Origin: an uncultured Erythrobacter sp.
GTDB lineage: Bacteria > Pseudomonadota > Alphaproteobacteria > Sphingomonadales > Sphingomonadaceae
Assembly (NCBI RefSeq): GCF_958304185.1
Contig: NZ_OY284437.1
Location: forward strand, 240,286 to 304,285
Direction: 5' to 3'
DNA length: 64,000 nt
How positions within the stretch are numbered: the stretch's first letter is position 1; the number at the start of each line of letters is the position of its first letter. Below the pieces are notes generated by a model. The model was not told the origin of the DNA, made no database searches, and worked only from the letters and a program-made list of their open reading frames with translations. Shown here one piece after another: positions 8,775 through 16,729 of this stretch. The translations under genes and the position numbers were made by a program.

Positions 8775-9791
8775 ATGAACCGTGCTCTTGCTCTCCTGCT
8801 TGCCGCCTTGGCGCTGCTGCTCCCCGGCGGAGCGGTGTGGGCGCAATCGGGCGCGCGGGTGGTGGAGCGGATCACCTGGGTCGAGGAATGGAACCCGGCC
8901 ACCCAGCAATGGGTGCGCGTGGATGACAGCCCGACTCCGGCTGCGCTGGCCGAGGCCGGCGTCACCACCAGCCTTCGCGCAGGCGGGCTCACCATCACCG
9001 AGACCGTCCATCACGAACCGACCCGCTTTATCGCCAGAGCCCCGCGCCTCCGCGCCCATATCGGGGGGATCGCGCGCTTCGGTCCGTTCCGCGTGATCGA
9101 TGGCACGCGCGCCGCGCTCGTCGCGTCCACCGATGCGGCCAGCCCGCAGGCTTTCGCCGCGATGCTGGCGGCCTATCCGGGCCTGCAAGTGATCGAATTC
9201 GCCGATGCGCCCGGCACCAACCATGATCTGGCGAACCTGCGCCTTGGCCGGGCGATCCGGGCGGCGGGGCTGGCGACTCACGTGCCAGCGGGCGGCTCGG
9301 CCCGGTCGGGCGCGGTCGAGCTATTCCTCGCCGGCACCCGCCGCACGATGGATCCGGGCGCGCTGTTCGCGGTGCATTCCTGGCGTGACGAACGCGGGCG
9401 TGAGCCCGCCGACTTTGCGCCCGATGCGCCGGAAAACCGGCTCTATCTCGATTACTATGCCGAAATGGGCATGACGCCAGCCGAAGCCCGCGCCTTCTAC
9501 TCCATGACCAATTCGGTGCCGCACGCAGGTGCGCTGTGGTTGCAGGGCGAGGACATGGCGCGCTGGATCGCGCCCGCGGGCCGCAGCCCCGCTACCCGCG
9601 TGCTTGATGCCCCGCTGCAAAGTGCGCTGCGCCTCGCCGTCGCCCGCTCAGGCGGTGCTTTGCTGGAGGCGCTACGCTCGCCCGTGATGCTGCGGGCGGG
9701 GTTGGCCCCTGCCGCACCCCGGCTCGCCTATGCGGATCCGGGCGCCGATCTGAGTACGGGTTTGCTTGACTCGGTTCCGGCTTTCCCATAA
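8775..9791 (+). CDS. Exported protein with probable ClpP/crotonase-like fold (COG3904-like)
   Basis: A 338-residue protein with a signal peptide (MNRALALLLAALALLLPGGAVWAQ). ATG 8775 is chosen because the upstream in-frame start at 8736 would add residues before the signal. The middle (about residues 125-215) reads VIEFADAPGTNHDLANLRLG, RAIRAAGLATHVPAGGSARS, ELFLAGTRRTMDPGALFAVH. In periplasmic ClpP-fold proteins this layout holds a catalytic Ser and His. The usual SAC-T motif is replaced by SARSGAVEL, so activity is uncertain. The C-terminus is not recognised. The rpmH promoter candidate overlaps its stop codon. Confidence 0.5.
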   Translation: MNRALALLLAALALLLPGGAVWAQSGARVVERITWVEEWNPATQQWVRVDDSPTPAALAEAGVTTSLRAGGLTITETVHHEPTRFIARAPRLRAHIGGIARFGPFRVIDGTRAALVASTDAASPQAFAAMLAAYPGLQVIEFADAPGTNHDLANLRLGRAIRAAGLATHVPAGGSARSGAVELFLAGTRRTMDPGALFAVHSWRDERGREPADFAPDAPENRLYLDYYAEMGMTPAEARAFYSMTNSVPHAGALWLQGEDMARWIAPAGRSPATRVLDAPLQSALRLAVARSGGALLEALRSPVMLRAGLAPAAPRLAYADPGADLSTGLLDSVPAFP

Positions 9792-9794
9792 CGG
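9766..9794 (+). promoter_or_regulatory. Candidate promoter of the rpmH-rnpA-yidD-yidC-engB block
   Basis: TTGACT (9766-9771) and TAACGG (9789-9794) with a 17-base spacer, overlapping the end of the upstream gene and about 95 bases before rpmH. It shares the -10 hexamer and spacing with the rpmJ promoter candidate. Confidence 0.5.
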
Positions 9795-9888
9795 CGCCGG
9801 TCTGTTTCGAGGTCGCAGGCCTGCGGCCACGGTGGGCGCGTGGGGGAAACCCCAGGACTGACCTGCCGGTAGCTTTTTCGAGGATGAT

Positions 9889-10023
9889 ATGAAGCGGACG
9901 TTCCAACCCAGCAATCTCGTGCGCGCCCGTCGCCACGGTTTCTTCGCACGCAAGGCGACTCCGGGTGGCCGCAAGGTGCTCCGCGCCCGCCGCAACCGCG
10001 GCCGCAAGAAGCTCTGCGCTTAA
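9889..10023 (+). CDS. rpmH: 50S ribosomal protein L34
   Basis: A 44-residue, very basic protein beginning [18 protein letters not shown] and ending [10 protein letters not shown], a full-length L34 of the large ribosomal subunit. An AGGA ribosome-binding site (9881-9884) precedes the ATG. It heads the conserved order rpmH, rnpA, yidD, yidC found in most bacteria. The 240-base spacer to rnpA is unusually long and rich in hairpins. Confidence 0.97.
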   Translation: MKRTFQPSNLVRARRHGFFARKATPGGRKVLRARRNRGRKKLCA

Positions 10024-10264
10024 CTTGTTTTTCGCAGCCCCTCCGGGCTGCGGCATCCTCGCTCACGGGGCCTGAAGGCCCCGTCGCTGCGGGCGCGCGG
10101 TCGCGCTTGCGGGCTCCCTCCGGGAGCCCGTTCGCGTTTAAGACCTCGCTCAACGGAGCCATCCGAACCGCGTTAGCGGTTCGCAATCGCGACTGCGCGC
10201 CGGCCGGTAGGCCGAAGCCAAGGCGGACGGATGTCCGCCGCCCGGCGTTTGAGGGCGCAAATAA
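10024..10264 (+). other. rpmH-rnpA spacer with three hairpins
   Basis: Three strong inverted repeats lie in this non-coding spacer: CAGCCC/GGGCTG (10035-10050), ACGGGGCC/GGCCCCGT with a TGAA loop (10065-10084), and CGGGCTCCC/GGGAGCCCG with a TCC loop (10110-10130, followed by TTCGCGTTTA). They may attenuate or process the transcript, so that the abundant L34 message is uncoupled from rnpA. No open reading frame of note is seen. Confidence 0.6.
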
Positions 10265-10654
10265 ATGACTCTCTCCGTCCTTACGAAGCGCGCGGACTTT
10301 TTGGCCGCCAATTCCGGCCTTCGCAATGCGCGGGCGGGGTTTGTGCTGCTGACCCGCCCGAATGACGGGCAGGGCATCCGCTTCGGGATCACCGTCACCA
10401 AGAAGATCGGCAACGCTGTCGTGCGCAACCGGATGAAGCGGCGGTTTCGCGAGCTTCTGCGTGCAGCGCTGCCGACGCTGGGCCTCCCCGATCATGATCA
10501 CGTGCTGATCGGCCGGGCAGGCGGGGTGGAGCGGGACTTTCACCTGATGGCCGAGGAACTCGCCAAAGCGCTGGAACGGGCGCGTGAAGGGCGGGGCGAT
10601 CCTTCGGGCGGGCGGCGTCCGCGCAAGGGCAACCGGGGCGGGGAGCGCAAATGA
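10265..10654 (+). CDS. rnpA: Ribonuclease P protein component
   Basis: A 129-residue basic protein. With the RNase P RNA it removes 5' leaders from tRNA precursors. It starts MTLSVLTKRADFLAANSG and carries the RNR-type signature ITVTKKIGNAVVRNRMKRRF at about residues 42-61. The C-terminal tail is Arg/Gly-rich (GRGDPSGGRRPRKGNRGG), longer than in E. coli. The stop overlaps the ATG of yidD (ATGA), the usual coupling of these two genes. Confidence 0.95.
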   Translation: MTLSVLTKRADFLAANSGLRNARAGFVLLTRPNDGQGIRFGITVTKKIGNAVVRNRMKRRFRELLRAALPTLGLPDHDHVLIGRAGGVERDFHLMAEELAKALERAREGRGDPSGGRRPRKGNRGGERK

Positions 10655-10860
10655 AGCAGCTCCTCATCCTCATCGCGCGCGGCTGGCAGCTTGGCCCTTC
10701 GCGCATTTTGCCGCCCACCTGCCGCTACTCTCCCTCGTGCAGCCAATACGCCATCGAAGCGATTGGCAAGTATGGTGCGCTCAAGGGTGGATGGATGGCA
10801 TTTAAGCGGCTAATGCGCTGCCACCCTTGGGGCGGACACGGGCATGACCCCGTGCCCTGA
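10651..10860 (+). CDS. yidD: Membrane protein insertion efficiency factor YidD
   Basis: A 69-residue membrane-associated protein with the family signature PPTCRYSPSCSQYAIEAI and the conserved MRCHPWGGHGHDPVP C-terminus. YidD helps YidC-dependent insertion of inner-membrane proteins. It overlaps rnpA by four bases and lies 94 bases before yidC. Confidence 0.95.
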   Translation: MKQLLILIARGWQLGPSRILPPTCRYSPSCSQYAIEAIGKYGALKGGWMAFKRLMRCHPWGGHGHDPVP

Positions 10861-10954
10861 GGGGCAAATTCCGTGGGGTCTGGAAACGGGACCGCCTTAA
10901 CCCCATAATACACCTCCAGTACCCTTCAACGTCGCACACTCTCGGGGCTTACAC

Positions 10955-12712
10955 TTGGACAATCGCAATCTTCTGCTCGCTGTCGTGCTTTCGGGCCTGC
11001 TCATTCTCGGGTGGGACGTGGGGATGCGCTACTTCTATCCCGAGGCGGCGCTTTCGGCTCAGGTCGATCCGGCCAAGCCCGCGCCGACTGCCGCCGCCGC
11101 CGCTCAGACGAGCACCGTGGCAGGCGCAGGTAGCCTGGGCGGTGATGCCGCGGCGGCACGCAAGGTCAACCTTGCGGCAGCGCTCGCCAGCCCCAATCGC
11201 GTTGCGATCGACACGCCGCGCCTCGCCGGTTCGATCAACCTCGTCGGTGCGCGGATCGATGACATCGTGCTCAAGGATTACCGCGAGACGGTGAAGAAGG
11301 ATTCCGGCCCGGTCCGCCTGTTCGCGCCCGAAGGCACGCCGGGGCAATATTTCGCCGAGTTCGGCTTTGTGAGCGGCGGCGCGCGTCAGCCGTCGAACCT
11401 GCTGTGGCAGGCGGATGGCACCAAGCTGACCCCGACCACGCCGGTCACGCTCACCCGCACGGATGCGGCCGGGATCACCTATCGAATCCAGTTCGCGATC
11501 GACAAGGACTACATGATCGCCGCTACCCAGAGCGTGGCCAACGCCGGGGCCGCAGCCGCCGTCGTCCAGCCTTTCGCGCTGATCAAGCGCACCAGCACCA
11601 ACGCCACCATCGACCAATATGTCTCGCACTCCGGCCCGGTCGGCGTGTTCGGCGATACGTTGTGGGACCCGCATTCCTATGACGAGCTGGCCGAACTGGG
11701 CGGCGAAAAGCCCGAAGGCGCGCCCGACTGGCTCGGCTTTACCGATCAGTACTGGCTCGCCGCTCTGGTTCCGGGCGATGGCAAGGGCAATGTCACGGTC
11801 GACGATGCAGGCTTCCGCTCGCTCGGCAGCCAGCTATTCCGCACCGATCTGCTCTACGGCGCAACCACGGTGCCCGCAGGCGGCAGCGTGACGCAGGCGA
11901 CGCGCCTCTATGCGGGGGCGAAGGACAGCCAGATCCTCGACAAGTACGAAGACGGCGGCATCACCTATTTCGGCAAGGCGATCAGCTGGGGCTGGTTCGA
12001 GATCGTCGAAAAGCCGATCCTCTGGCTGCTGCGCACGCTCAACGGGTTGGTCGGCAACTTTGGCATGGCGATCATTTTGCTCACCGTCATCATCCGCGGG
12101 CTGATGTTCCCGGTGGCGCAGAAGCAGTTCTCCAGCATGGCGCAGATGAAGGCCGTGCAGCCCCGGATGAAAGACATCCAAGAGCGCTTCAAGGACGACA
12201 AGCCGCGTCAGCAGCAAGAGATCATGAAGCTCTACAAGGATGAAAAGGTGAACCCGCTGGCCGGGTGTCTGCCGCTTGTCATCCAAATCCCGATCTTCTT
12301 TGCGCTCTACAAGGTGCTCGTCCTCTCGATCGAGATGCGGCACGAGCCGTTCTTCCTGTGGATCAAGGATCTGTCCGCGCCCGATCCGGCGCATATCCTC
12401 AACCTGTTCGGGATGCTGCCTTACGAAGTCCCGATGGGCTTCCTCGCGATCGGCCCGCTGGCGGTGCTGCTGGGTATCACCATGTACCTCACCTTCAAGC
12501 TCAACCCGGCGGCGATGGACCCCGTGCAGCAACAGCTGTTCGCGATCATGCCGTGGATCCTGATGTTCGTGATGGCCCCGTTTGCCGCAGGTCTGCTGCT
12601 GTACTGGGTGACCTCAAACGTGCTGACGCTGGCGCAGCAGAGCTACCTCTACTCCAAGCATCCGCAGCTGAAGGCGGCGACCGCGGCGGCGGACAAGAAA
12701 GACGCGGGATAG
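10955..12712 (+). CDS. yidC: Membrane protein insertase YidC
   Basis: A 585-residue inner-membrane insertase of the YidC/Oxa1/Alb3 family. The TTG start gives MDNRNLLLAVVLSGLLILGW, the usual N-terminal membrane segment after MDN. A large periplasmic beta domain follows (about 60-345), then the C-terminal insertase domain (about 360-565) with FGMAIILLTVIIRGLMFPVA, the amphipathic QMKAVQPRMKDIQERFKDDK region and GCLPLVIQIPIFFALYKVL. Length is normal for Gram-negative YidC. It is followed after 4 bases by engB. Confidence 0.96.
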   Translation: MDNRNLLLAVVLSGLLILGWDVGMRYFYPEAALSAQVDPAKPAPTAAAAAQTSTVAGAGSLGGDAAAARKVNLAAALASPNRVAIDTPRLAGSINLVGARIDDIVLKDYRETVKKDSGPVRLFAPEGTPGQYFAEFGFVSGGARQPSNLLWQADGTKLTPTTPVTLTRTDAAGITYRIQFAIDKDYMIAATQSVANAGAAAAVVQPFALIKRTSTNATIDQYVSHSGPVGVFGDTLWDPHSYDELAELGGEKPEGAPDWLGFTDQYWLAALVPGDGKGNVTVDDAGFRSLGSQLFRTDLLYGATTVPAGGSVTQATRLYAGAKDSQILDKYEDGGITYFGKAISWGWFEIVEKPILWLLRTLNGLVGNFGMAIILLTVIIRGLMFPVAQKQFSSMAQMKAVQPRMKDIQERFKDDKPRQQQEIMKLYKDEKVNPLAGCLPLVIQIPIFFALYKVLVLSIEMRHEPFFLWIKDLSAPDPAHILNLFGMLPYEVPMGFLAIGPLAVLLGITMYLTFKLNPAAMDPVQQQLFAIMPWILMFVMAPFAAGLLLYWVTSNVLTLAQQSYLYSKHPQLKAATAAADKKDAG

Positions 12713-12716
12713 GGCT

Positions 12717-13397
12717 GTGACCGACGAGGAAGATTACATCGCCCGCGAGGAGGCGGCATCCAGGCTCTTTTCGGGGCCGGTCGATTTCCTGCGCTCTGCG
12801 CCGCAGCTGCAATTCCTGCCTGATGCGGAGGTGCCGGAGATTGCATTCTGCGGCCGGTCAAACGTGGGCAAATCCTCACTGCTGAACGCGCTGACCGGGC
12901 GTAAGGCCATCGCCCGCGCTTCGGTGACGCCGGGGCGGACGCAGGAATTGAACTTCTTCGATGTCGGCCGCCCGGAGGAAGAGGGCGCGCTGCCGCTATT
13001 CCGGCTGGTCGATATGCCCGGCTACGGCTTTGCCAAGGCTCCGGTGAAGGTGGTCGACAAGTGGAAAGCGCTGGTGAACTCCTACCTGCGCGGCCGCGCG
13101 GTGCTGGCCCGCACGCTGGTGCTGGTCGACAGCCGCCACGGCATCAAGGAGGTCGACCGCGTGATGATGACAATGCTCGACGAGGCCGCCGTGGGCTACC
13201 GCGTGGTCCTCACCAAGACCGACAAGATCAAGGCGAGCGATTTGGACAAGGTCGCCGAAGCGACCGCCACCGAGATCCGCAAGCACGTTGCCGCCTATCC
13301 CGAACTGCATCTCACCAGCAGCGAAAAAGGCATGGGCATCGCCGCGCTGAGAGCGGCCGTGGTGGCTGACGCGCTGGGCGAGGGGTGGATGGGGTAG
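12717..13397 (+). CDS. engB: Ribosome biogenesis GTP-binding protein EngB (YsxC)
   Basis: A 226-residue GTPase needed for late large-subunit assembly. G1 is FCGRSNVGKSSLLNAL, the switch region VTPGRTQELNFF, G3 DMPGYGFAKA, G4 TKTDKIK and G5 TSSEKGMG; all are intact. It starts at GTG 12717, four bases after the yidC stop, and is the last gene of the rpmH block. In many alphaproteobacteria argB follows; here a gene-poor repeat region follows instead. Confidence 0.95.
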   Translation: MTDEEDYIAREEAASRLFSGPVDFLRSAPQLQFLPDAEVPEIAFCGRSNVGKSSLLNALTGRKAIARASVTPGRTQELNFFDVGRPEEEGALPLFRLVDMPGYGFAKAPVKVVDKWKALVNSYLRGRAVLARTLVLVDSRHGIKEVDRVMMTMLDEAAVGYRVVLTKTDKIKASDLDKVAEATATEIRKHVAAYPELHLTSSEKGMGIAALRAAVVADALGEGWMG

Positions 13398-13430
13398 GCG
13401 CCCGCTTAAGGGGCTTGCGAGCTAGGATGT

Positions 13431-13548
13431 GAGGTGGGGATGGCTGAATTTCGGCTGTCGGCAAAAGCAGGGCTTAAGCCGCCTCGCATCTTCCGGGATC
13501 ACGCATTGGCCTCGATCATGATCAATAATGGATGGGACCTTACCACTC
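13431..13548. repeat. Degenerate dispersed intergenic repeat, copy A
   Basis: Shares the order GATTTGCAGAATGTCGGC-like segment, GCTT/GCC, ATC-GGGAT-ACGCAT and CTCGATCATG...ATAATGG-TGGGA with copy B at 14236-14350, with mismatches and gaps. No coding potential is seen in the 530 bases between engB and the small membrane protein. Confidence 0.5.
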
Positions 13549-13550
13549 TT

Positions 13551-13632
13551 CGTCATCCCAGCGAAAGCTGGGACCTAGGGCTGCGAAGCACGGTGCTTGC
13601 CGCTTGAGGTCCCAGCTTTCGCTGGGATGACG
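13551..13632. repeat. Intergenic inverted repeat
   Basis: Arms 13551-13576 and 13607-13632 are perfect reverse complements (core CATCCCAGCGAAAGCTGGGA) separated by 30 bases. Each arm is also internally palindromic around AGCGAAAGCT. It could fold into a cruciform or a strong RNA hairpin. A similar core is common between genes of sphingomonads (recollection). Confidence 0.8.
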
Positions 13633-13928
13633 GAGAGCAGCAGCATTGCGCGTGATAGCTGCGGGTGACCGGGAAGGGGTATTGCAGTCTTAGCCCTCGT
13701 CCCCTCTCAACTGCGACTAGGCAGCAAGCTGCCAAGTCTCCGTATCTCTCCCGCAAGGGGAGAGATGACCACTTCGGGGTCGGCTTGCGAATTCCGGTTT
13801 CAGCGGGAGAATGTCTGAAGCCGCCATACAGCTTTCGAGACAGTGCGCCGCCGCCGCCTATGACCGCGGCTGAGTGGAAAGGTGAATGGCGGCTTGTGCA
13901 ACGGCCCAACCAATGCAATTCTCACGTA

Positions 13929-14201
13929 ATGAATATTCTTTTCATCGCGTTGCTGAGTTTTGGTGGCTTGCTCGGCTTCGCCATGGGCTGGGGATGGCTA
14001 TCGCAGCGGATCGGATGCGCCCTCCTTCTTGCCGTACCGGCCTTCATGTTTGCATTGATAACGATTGAACCCATGGTCACTGGAGAACGCCAGAGTTCTA
14101 CTGCTGGGTTGGCAATCCCGTTTGGGACCTTGTGGGTAGGTCTCGCCGCCGCTGCGGGAGTTCTTGTCGGCGTGATCAGTCGCGTATTCGCAAAGCGCTA
14201 A
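13929..14201 (+). CDS. Small membrane protein, unknown function
   Basis: A 90-residue protein made almost wholly of three hydrophobic segments (about residues 2-20, 24-44 and 60-82), beginning MNILFIALLSFGGLLGFAMG and ending ISRVFAKR. I chose ATG 13929; the frame is open further upstream but runs through repeat sequence. No family was recognised. It lies isolated between repeats, so it may be a real small inner-membrane protein or a chance frame. The membrane-like composition favours a real gene. Confidence 0.45.
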   Translation: MNILFIALLSFGGLLGFAMGWGWLSQRIGCALLLAVPAFMFALITIEPMVTGERQSSTAGLAIPFGTLWVGLAAAAGVLVGVISRVFAKR

Positions 14202-14235
14202 TTGCGTTGCCCATAGGTACGTGAGCCTAAGCTCT

Positions 14236-14350
14236 GGTAAGGGGTCGATTTGAGAATCTCGGCATTTGGGTAGAAACCGGCAGAAGCGGCTTGGCAGGTA
14301 TCGGGATTGCGCATCAGCCTCGCTCATGCCCGATAATGGGTGGGAAGCTG
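14236..14350. repeat. Degenerate dispersed intergenic repeat, copy B
   Basis: Begins AAGGGGTCGATTTGAGAATC, followed by CGGCATTTGGG, GGCTTGGCAGGTATCGGGAT, and CCGATAATGGGTGGGAAGC. The same segments in the same order occur in copy C (14980-15092) and partly in copies A and D. Confidence 0.6.
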
Positions 14351-14381
14351 CCTTTGCTGCCAGCATCAAACCGACAGTCGA

Positions 14382-14804
14382 TCAGACCCCGAAAGTGACG
14401 TAACCTTTAGGGTCAATCATCCATGCCGGGTTCCAGGCAATCTCCCAGCTATTACCGTCGGGGTCGCTTACATAGCCGCGAAACCCACCATGAGGAGGGG
14501 CATCGCCCCTGCGAAGCAATGTGCCGCCAACGGCCACCAGCTGATCAATCAGCGGCTGAACCTCGCTTTCATCGGACACGTTGTGCGCCAGCGCTAAGGA
14601 GGCTGTGCCGCCCATGCTCTGTCGCTGCATGTCGTCATCCAGTTTGTCGGCCAACCAGGTCCCAAGGACGAAACCGTTCATCTGATAGAAGATGATTTCT
14701 TCGTTCTCGAACACTGGCGTCCAGCCGAAGCCTTCCGTGTAAAATCTGCGAGAGCGTCCGAGATCGCCCACGCCAAGGGTGATGACCGATACCTGTTGCT
14801 GCAT
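14382..14804 (-). CDS. VOC-family (glyoxalase-fold) protein
   Basis: A 140-residue protein with one vicinal-oxygen-chelate domain: VITLGVGDLGRSRRFYTEGF at the N-terminus and GGFRGYVSDPDGNSWEIAWN near the C-terminus. Such proteins bind a metal and act as glyoxalases, dioxygenases or resistance proteins; the substrate is unknown. ATG 14804 is preceded by AAAGG at a good distance; a GTG at 14825 is a possible alternative. It lies alone between two repeat copies. Confidence 0.75.
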   Translation of the reverse strand: MQQQVSVITLGVGDLGRSRRFYTEGFGWTPVFENEEIIFYQMNGFVLGTWLADKLDDDMQRQSMGGTASLALAHNVSDESEVQPLIDQLVAVGGTLLRRGDAPPHGGFRGYVSDPDGNSWEIAWNPAWMIDPKGYVTFGV

Positions 14805-14979
14805 TTTCCAAGCCCTTTCGTTCACTGGTGCACCATCGCGGCAGTGTTGAAGGTCCTGGGGCTCAACGCTTGCGCGAAGGCCTGGGCTCGCAAGGCGAGG
14901 ACCGGGCTAACCGCACCGATCTCCCCATTTCAGACCGCATGATTTTACTCTGCATATAAGCCCCGTGCAATGTCTGCTC

Positions 14980-15092
14980 AGGGGTCGATTGCAGAATGTC
15001 GGCCTTGGGCGAAAATCTCATCCAAGCTGCCTGTCCGGTATCAGGTGTGAGCGGCGCTGGCCGCTACGTCCGAAAGTGGGTGAGAAGCGGTC
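14980..15092. repeat. Degenerate dispersed intergenic repeat, copy C
   Basis: Begins AGGGGTCGATTGCAGAATGT, then CGGCCTTGGGCGAAAA, AGCTGCCTGTCCGGTATC and CCGAAAGTGGGTGAGAAGCGG. This is the best preserved copy. No gene was identified in 14805-15364 apart from this repeat and the inverted repeat that follows. Confidence 0.6.
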
Positions 15093-15103
15093 ATCAAACT
15101 CTC

Positions 15104-15281
15104 GTCGCCCCGTGCTTGACACGGGACTTGGCTTTTCTTTACCGCCGTCGCCGGGATACTTGGCTAAGGAAGTTCGCGCTGATTGAGGCGGAGAACCCCG
15201 GTCGGGACGGCCTGTGGGAACAGTGGTTCGCGCCTGATACAGCGCAGAAGTAGCCAAGCCCCGTGCTTGACACGGGGCGAC
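15104..15281. repeat. Long-spaced inverted repeat
   Basis: Arms at 15104-15132 and 15253-15281 are reverse complements (GTCGCCCCGTG... against ...CACGGGGCGAC and GCCAAG ends), each carrying the core CCGTGCTTGACACGGG, with 120 bases between. The interior has no convincing gene. It looks like a small non-autonomous repeat unit. Confidence 0.65.
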
Positions 15282-15364
15282 GAGGCAACAAATGGCCGAT
15301 ATGGCGTCGCTAGCCAAACCGCAACTTCTGGCCGAAGTTGCGCCCAACCAGACGCCCGTTCCGC

Positions 15365-15784
15365 TCACCTGGCAAAAAGCTTGCCCATATCCTTGAACGC
15401 CTTGAACTCCAGCGCATTGCCTGACGGATCGCGCAGGAACATCGTCGCCTGCTCCCCCGGCTGGCCTTTGAAGCGGATGGTGGGTTCGATCACGAAATCC
15501 GCGCCGCCTGCGCGCAGCCGCTCGGCCAGGGCCTCCCATTGCTCCATCGCCATCACCAGCCCGAAATGCGGCACCGGCACGCCGTGGCCGTCGACATGGT
15601 TGCTGGCGCGGTCACCTGCCTGTCCCGGTGCGAGGTGGGCGACGATCTGGTGGCCGTGGAAGTCGAAATCGATCCATTCCTCGCTCGACCGGCCCTCAGC
15701 GCAGCCCATCACTCCGCCATAGAATTCGCGGGCGGCGGCAAGATCATCGACCGGGAAGGCGAGGTGGAACGGGGGCAGGGTCAT
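15365..15784 (-). CDS. VOC-family (glyoxalase-fold) protein
   Basis: A 139-residue single-domain VOC protein: [20 protein letters not shown] at the N-terminus, [13 protein letters not shown] in the middle, and [20 protein letters not shown] near the end. The histidines and the C-terminal Glu match likely metal ligands. ATG 15784 ([10 protein letters not shown]) is chosen because the longer frame adds a low-complexity N-terminus without homology. The substrate is unknown. Confidence 0.8.
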   Translation of the reverse strand: MTLPPFHLAFPVDDLAAAREFYGGVMGCAEGRSSEEWIDFDFHGHQIVAHLAPGQAGDRASNHVDGHGVPVPHFGLVMAMEQWEALAERLRAGGADFVIEPTIRFKGQPGEQATMFLRDPSGNALEFKAFKDMGKLFAR

Positions 15785-16066
15785 GGGCAAGGGATTAGCG
15801 CGGAGAGGTGCGGCGTGCAAAAGGGTTTTCCTACTCCGCTGCGCTCTGGCAGCGCCAATGCCGCCATGCGACGCCATCCGATCCGCTCTGCACCGCCGCC
15901 GATCACCCGCGCGCAGTTCGACACGATGGTCGAGGCGTTTCGGCAGGGCGGGTTTTTGCGTTCTGGACCGTGTCTCCCGTGTCTCATCGTTCAGCGTCGA
16001 CTTCGCCGGGATGAACGACTAGGGCAGGGGCCGGATACAGCCCGGCAAGGTGGAGCGCGCGGCGGC
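15785..16066 (+). other. Gene-poor gap with a possible gene remnant
   Basis: An open frame that runs into the following GST gene encodes [19 protein letters not shown] before turning into Arg-rich nonsense. This short stretch looks protein-like and may be the remains of a gene, but no family was recognised. Nothing else is seen here. Confidence 0.25.
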
Positions 16067-16729
16067 ATGAAACTGATCATCGGTAACAAGAACTACTCAA
16101 GCTGGAGCTTGCGCGGCTGGCTCGCGGTCAAGCAATCGGGCCTGCATTTCGACGAACTCACCGTGCCGCTGCTTGGCGAAGAGTGGGATCGGATGAAGCA
16201 GGACATGGGCGAGGTGCAGCCGTCCAGCGGCAAGGTGCCAGTGCTGTGGGATGATGACGCGGTGGTGTGGGATAGCCTCGCGATCCTCGAATACTGCGCG
16301 GACAAGGTCGGGCGCGAGCGGTTCTGGCCCAAGGATGAAGCCGCGCGCGGCATGGCGCGGGCGATGGTGGCGGAAATGCACTCGGGCTATCAGGCGCTGC
16401 GCAAGGAATTGCCGATGAACATCCGCCGCCGGGTGGAGCTTCCCGGCCTGTCGGACGGCGCCAAGCATGACATCGTCCGCATCCTCGGGCTGTGGGCCGA
16501 AGCGCGCGCGCGGCATGGCAGCGCGGGGCCATACCTGTTCGGCACCTTCGGCGCGGCGGACATCTTCTACGCTCCCATCGTCACCCGTTTCGTCACCTAT
16601 GGGATCGGCGTTCCCGGTTTCGCGCAGGCCTATATGCAGGCGATCTGGGAGCATGATTGGATGCGCGAATGGATCACTGCGGCCGAGCAGGAGGAATGGG
16701 TGATCGAGCAGTGGGAAGCGGCGGTATGA
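16067..16729 (+). CDS. Glutathione S-transferase family protein
   Basis: A 220-residue cytosolic protein. The thioredoxin-like N-terminal domain begins MKLIIGNKNYSSWSLRGWLA and contains SSGKVPVLWDDDAVVWDSLA, the cis-Pro and glutathione-binding Asp-Ser region. The all-helical C-terminal domain contains LFGTFGAADIFYAPIVTRF. These are full GST features, with Ser-12 or Ser-13 as the likely catalytic residue. The substrate is unknown. Its stop overlaps the ATG of the S1/P1 nuclease gene (ATGA). Confidence 0.88.
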   Translation: MKLIIGNKNYSSWSLRGWLAVKQSGLHFDELTVPLLGEEWDRMKQDMGEVQPSSGKVPVLWDDDAVVWDSLAILEYCADKVGRERFWPKDEAARGMARAMVAEMHSGYQALRKELPMNIRRRVELPGLSDGAKHDIVRILGLWAEARARHGSAGPYLFGTFGAADIFYAPIVTRFVTYGIGVPGFAQAYMQAIWEHDWMREWITAAEQEEWVIEQWEAAV

